A stretch of 64,000 nt of DNA from Diploscapter coronatus (Eukaryota > Nematoda > Chromadorea > Rhabditida > Rhabditidae). Below the pieces are notes generated by a model. It did no database searches. It saw only the letters and a program-made list of their open reading frames with translations, and was not told the DNA's origin. Positions 61,801-64,000 of the stretch are shown piece by piece. The stretch covers positions 30,829,249-30,893,248 of the forward strand of contig OZ038423.1 of assembly GCA_964036155.1 (NCBI GenBank), read 5' to 3'. The position numbers were made by a program, and so were the translations under genes. Positions within the stretch are counted from its first letter, which is position 1; each line of letters opens with the position of its first letter.

Positions 61801-64000
61801 AATAAATGATGCTGGCTGTGAGGAAACTGAGACCTATCCCGATCAATAGCGCTGAAAATCATTTTTTAACCCCGAAGAACAAAGTTCAAAGACAGCCTGG
61901 ATAATTCGTTACCTACGAAATAATATGAGAAAATACCTCTTCCTACCTTGCTCTATGTTCTTAACTATCAACGACGAAGTAGAGTTATCCAAATTGTGTT
62001 TAAAATTACCCAAATTACTGTCCGGAGCGAAATATTTGATCGTCGTGAAAATCGGCCAGTGCACCAGGTAGAGTGAATAGGAGATATTCCCGATGTAGTT
62101 CATCAGCGCGTTTGAAAGGATCCAAATCTTCAAAAAAATTAATTTCCAAATTTCCATGAGAAAAAAGTTCCGATTTCAGAAATTTTTCTACTGTTGAATT
62201 TTAGAAAATAAAAACAATTCCACCTCATAGTATTCCCCGATGGCGATCAAAATCGTCGTCAGGAAGGTCATTTCTATTCTCAGATGGTGTGGTTCCTCGG
62301 TGGACCAGGAAAATGTGACCATGATCAGAGCGAACAGGAAGTAGGCTATATACGGAAGGAGTCGTCTGTCTTCAGCCACTAGTTAGACTGAACATTTCAT
62401 TTTCAATTTTAATATAGAAACACGTTATATTTTGACTTTTTAAAATGTTTGTTCTATTTTATGATTTTTATTCCCACAGAAAATTTGCATTTTTCGCGAA
62501 CATAATCTACTTTTTCCTGAAAAAGTATCTTTGGTCGACACTTTGAGAGGTTCCTGAATTGGAATTATTTCCTTCCAAAATCGATTGAAACTCTCAGATC
62601 GGACTAAAGAACCTCAATCCCTTTTTTCGACTTTCGCTAAAAGTTACATTTTGAACCAAGGTTGTTCAAATACAGCTTCAAATAGAGCATTTTACGTGGC
62701 ACATTTTTGTGAAGCCTGCACAAAGTTAGCAAACAATAAAGAATGCAAATTAAGAAAACCAAAAAACGAGATTTTTTAACTTCAAAAAATCCAAAAGATC
62801 GATTTCTGAAAAGTGTGAAAATCACCGTCTTGATTTTCACTTTCATCCTGATCGTTCAGCAAGAGCCTCGTCTCTTTGTCGTTGTTGTTGTTCACTTCAG
62901 GTCGAAGATTCTGAAAATTACAGACAATCAAATTTTAACTATTTTTTTAAACAAAAATAACTCGATTGAAAAAGAATAAAAATGTATAAAATTAAAAACC
63001 GACTTCAAAATTCGAGCCGCAGAAGAATAGTATATCATATTGAGAGAAGAGCACTTATTCTTTATCTCCCGAAAAGGTGTACTATTTTCTGCGGATCATC
63101 GATCTGAGAAGTGTAAGTTGAAAAAACCCACCTTCTTTTCATAGACCGTCGCAACGTATGCCGTAATTCCAGAACAGAATTGCCAAACCCTCGCAAATGT
63201 CGAATTGAAGGCGATCGTATCGTTCGAGATCAAATGGTAAAACAGCGAAATTGAGCCGATTCCTGGAAATGTATATTTTTAAGTAAAAGGATGAAAAAAT
63301 TGATATGGTATCAATCAAAAAGCAGTTATGAAATTGGTAGCATAAAATGGTAATCAAAATCGTATTTCATAAATGGTAGCAAAACGGTCACCTATGAAAA
63401 AGTGCATCGCCGAAATGGGCAGTCGTCTTTGGGCCATGAAGAGGAAGGGAACCAGGAAATACCATTTGATCTCGACGCACAACGACCAAGTGTGCGTGAA
63501 TAGGTCTTCGGCGTCCGCCAACTGAAAATTACTGATTTGCTGTATTTGAAGGTTTTATCTTTTTTAGTTTCGAAACAAATAGAATTCATCAAAAATGTCT
63601 TTCAAAGTCTCAAAATCATTTGAACATTTCAATTGTCCTTGAATGAGATCAAAAATCGCACTAAAATCAATAATCCAACACCCTCAACATAGTCGAAAAC
63701 AAGCAAGTCAAGAGTTATTCTTTACAACTATCTTACTTCTAAAAATGGAAATTAAAAAATCGTCTTTTCAACAGAGTTGCAAACATTAATTAGAAAAATT
63801 GAAATTGGCCATGTTTTAGCCCCCAAAAAAGTAAATCCACCCACCAATTTGGCGTAATCCTGTTCGGGGTCGAGCTCGGACTTCATGTTTGTTAGAAGGA
63901 AAATGGCCTTCATGCCGCTGTTCGTGTTGATGTCGTACGACGGCTCGGACAGACACACGTACATCATCACGAAGATCAGCCCGATGGCCAGGTAGTAGAG
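58848..64000. repeat. Direct duplication, copy B (partner 13,411-18,521), runs off the window
   Basis: Same order and orientation as copy A. Visible differences include single substitutions, a replaced stretch at about 59,570-59,625, and indels in introns near 61,120-61,210 and 62,140-62,220. Confidence 0.93.
59713..64000 (-). pseudogene. Second O-acyltransferase copy with a premature stop (5' end outside window)
   Basis: The exons match the complete OAC gene at 14,231-19,061 from its stop up to the middle of exon 4, and splice sites are kept. Coding changes are few, for example HALPKCPTYC becomes HALPRCLTYC and SVYDEN becomes SLYDEN. The serious change is at 62,383-62,385. The second full codon of the exon starting at the TTCAG acceptor is TAA, where copy A has CAA (Gln), and it precedes half of the membrane domain and the whole SGNH domain. 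A downstream acceptor, CTAG, nine bases further in would skip the stop and keep frame, losing three residues. So the copy is either a young pseudogene or saved by a splice shift. Confidence 0.8.

Noticed and set aside
1..64000. CRISPR arrays, bacterial operons, rRNA genes, integrated viruses
   Set aside because: None of the required structure is present; the window is ordinary animal nuclear DNA with introns and DNA transposon relics.

Overview
The window is a piece of nuclear DNA from a nematode, most likely a rhabditid related to Caenorhabditis. It is AT-rich, and its genes are split by many small introns (several of 40-47 bp) with GT donors and the strong TTTCAG or TTTTAG acceptors typical of worms. 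Several starts have a candidate trans-splice acceptor just upstream. I rebuilt every gene model by hand. All models called complete give a whole-codon open reading frame, which supports the junctions. No homology search was run.

Left part (1-13.3 kb): the 3' end of a multi-exon hAT-transposase-derived gene (+), a 3 kb gene-poor gap, and a complete 22-exon mitofusin gene, fzo-1 (-). Many small hairpin elements (MITE-like) sit in the introns.

OAC block (13.4-19.1 kb): a complete O-acyltransferase gene of the acyltransferase-3 plus SGNH type (-). The block from about 13,411 onward returns in the same orientation at 58,848 and runs to the window end. The second gene copy carries a premature stop codon.

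Middle (19-58.8 kb): repeat-rich DNA with interspersed, locally inverted duplications. It holds five intact genes for secretory-pathway proteins: a DUF268 protein (-), a small secreted cysteine-rich peptide with a furin-like site (-), an alpha-1,2-fucosyltransferase-like GT11 enzyme (+), an FkbM-type methyltransferase (-) and a STELLO/DUF288 glycosyltransferase-like protein (+). A housekeeping gene for RNA polymerase III subunit RPC9/CRCP (+) lies among them. Decayed relatives lie nearby: two mirror-image pieces of a STELLO-like gene with the same stop codons, an FkbM pseudogene, and a remnant of unknown family.

DUF268, GT11, FkbM, STELLO and OAC all have an N-terminal anchor or many membrane spans, and all fit roles in making or capping glycans or lipids in the Golgi. 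That they act together is inference. The region also looks like a birth-and-death zone in which duplications make and break gene copies.
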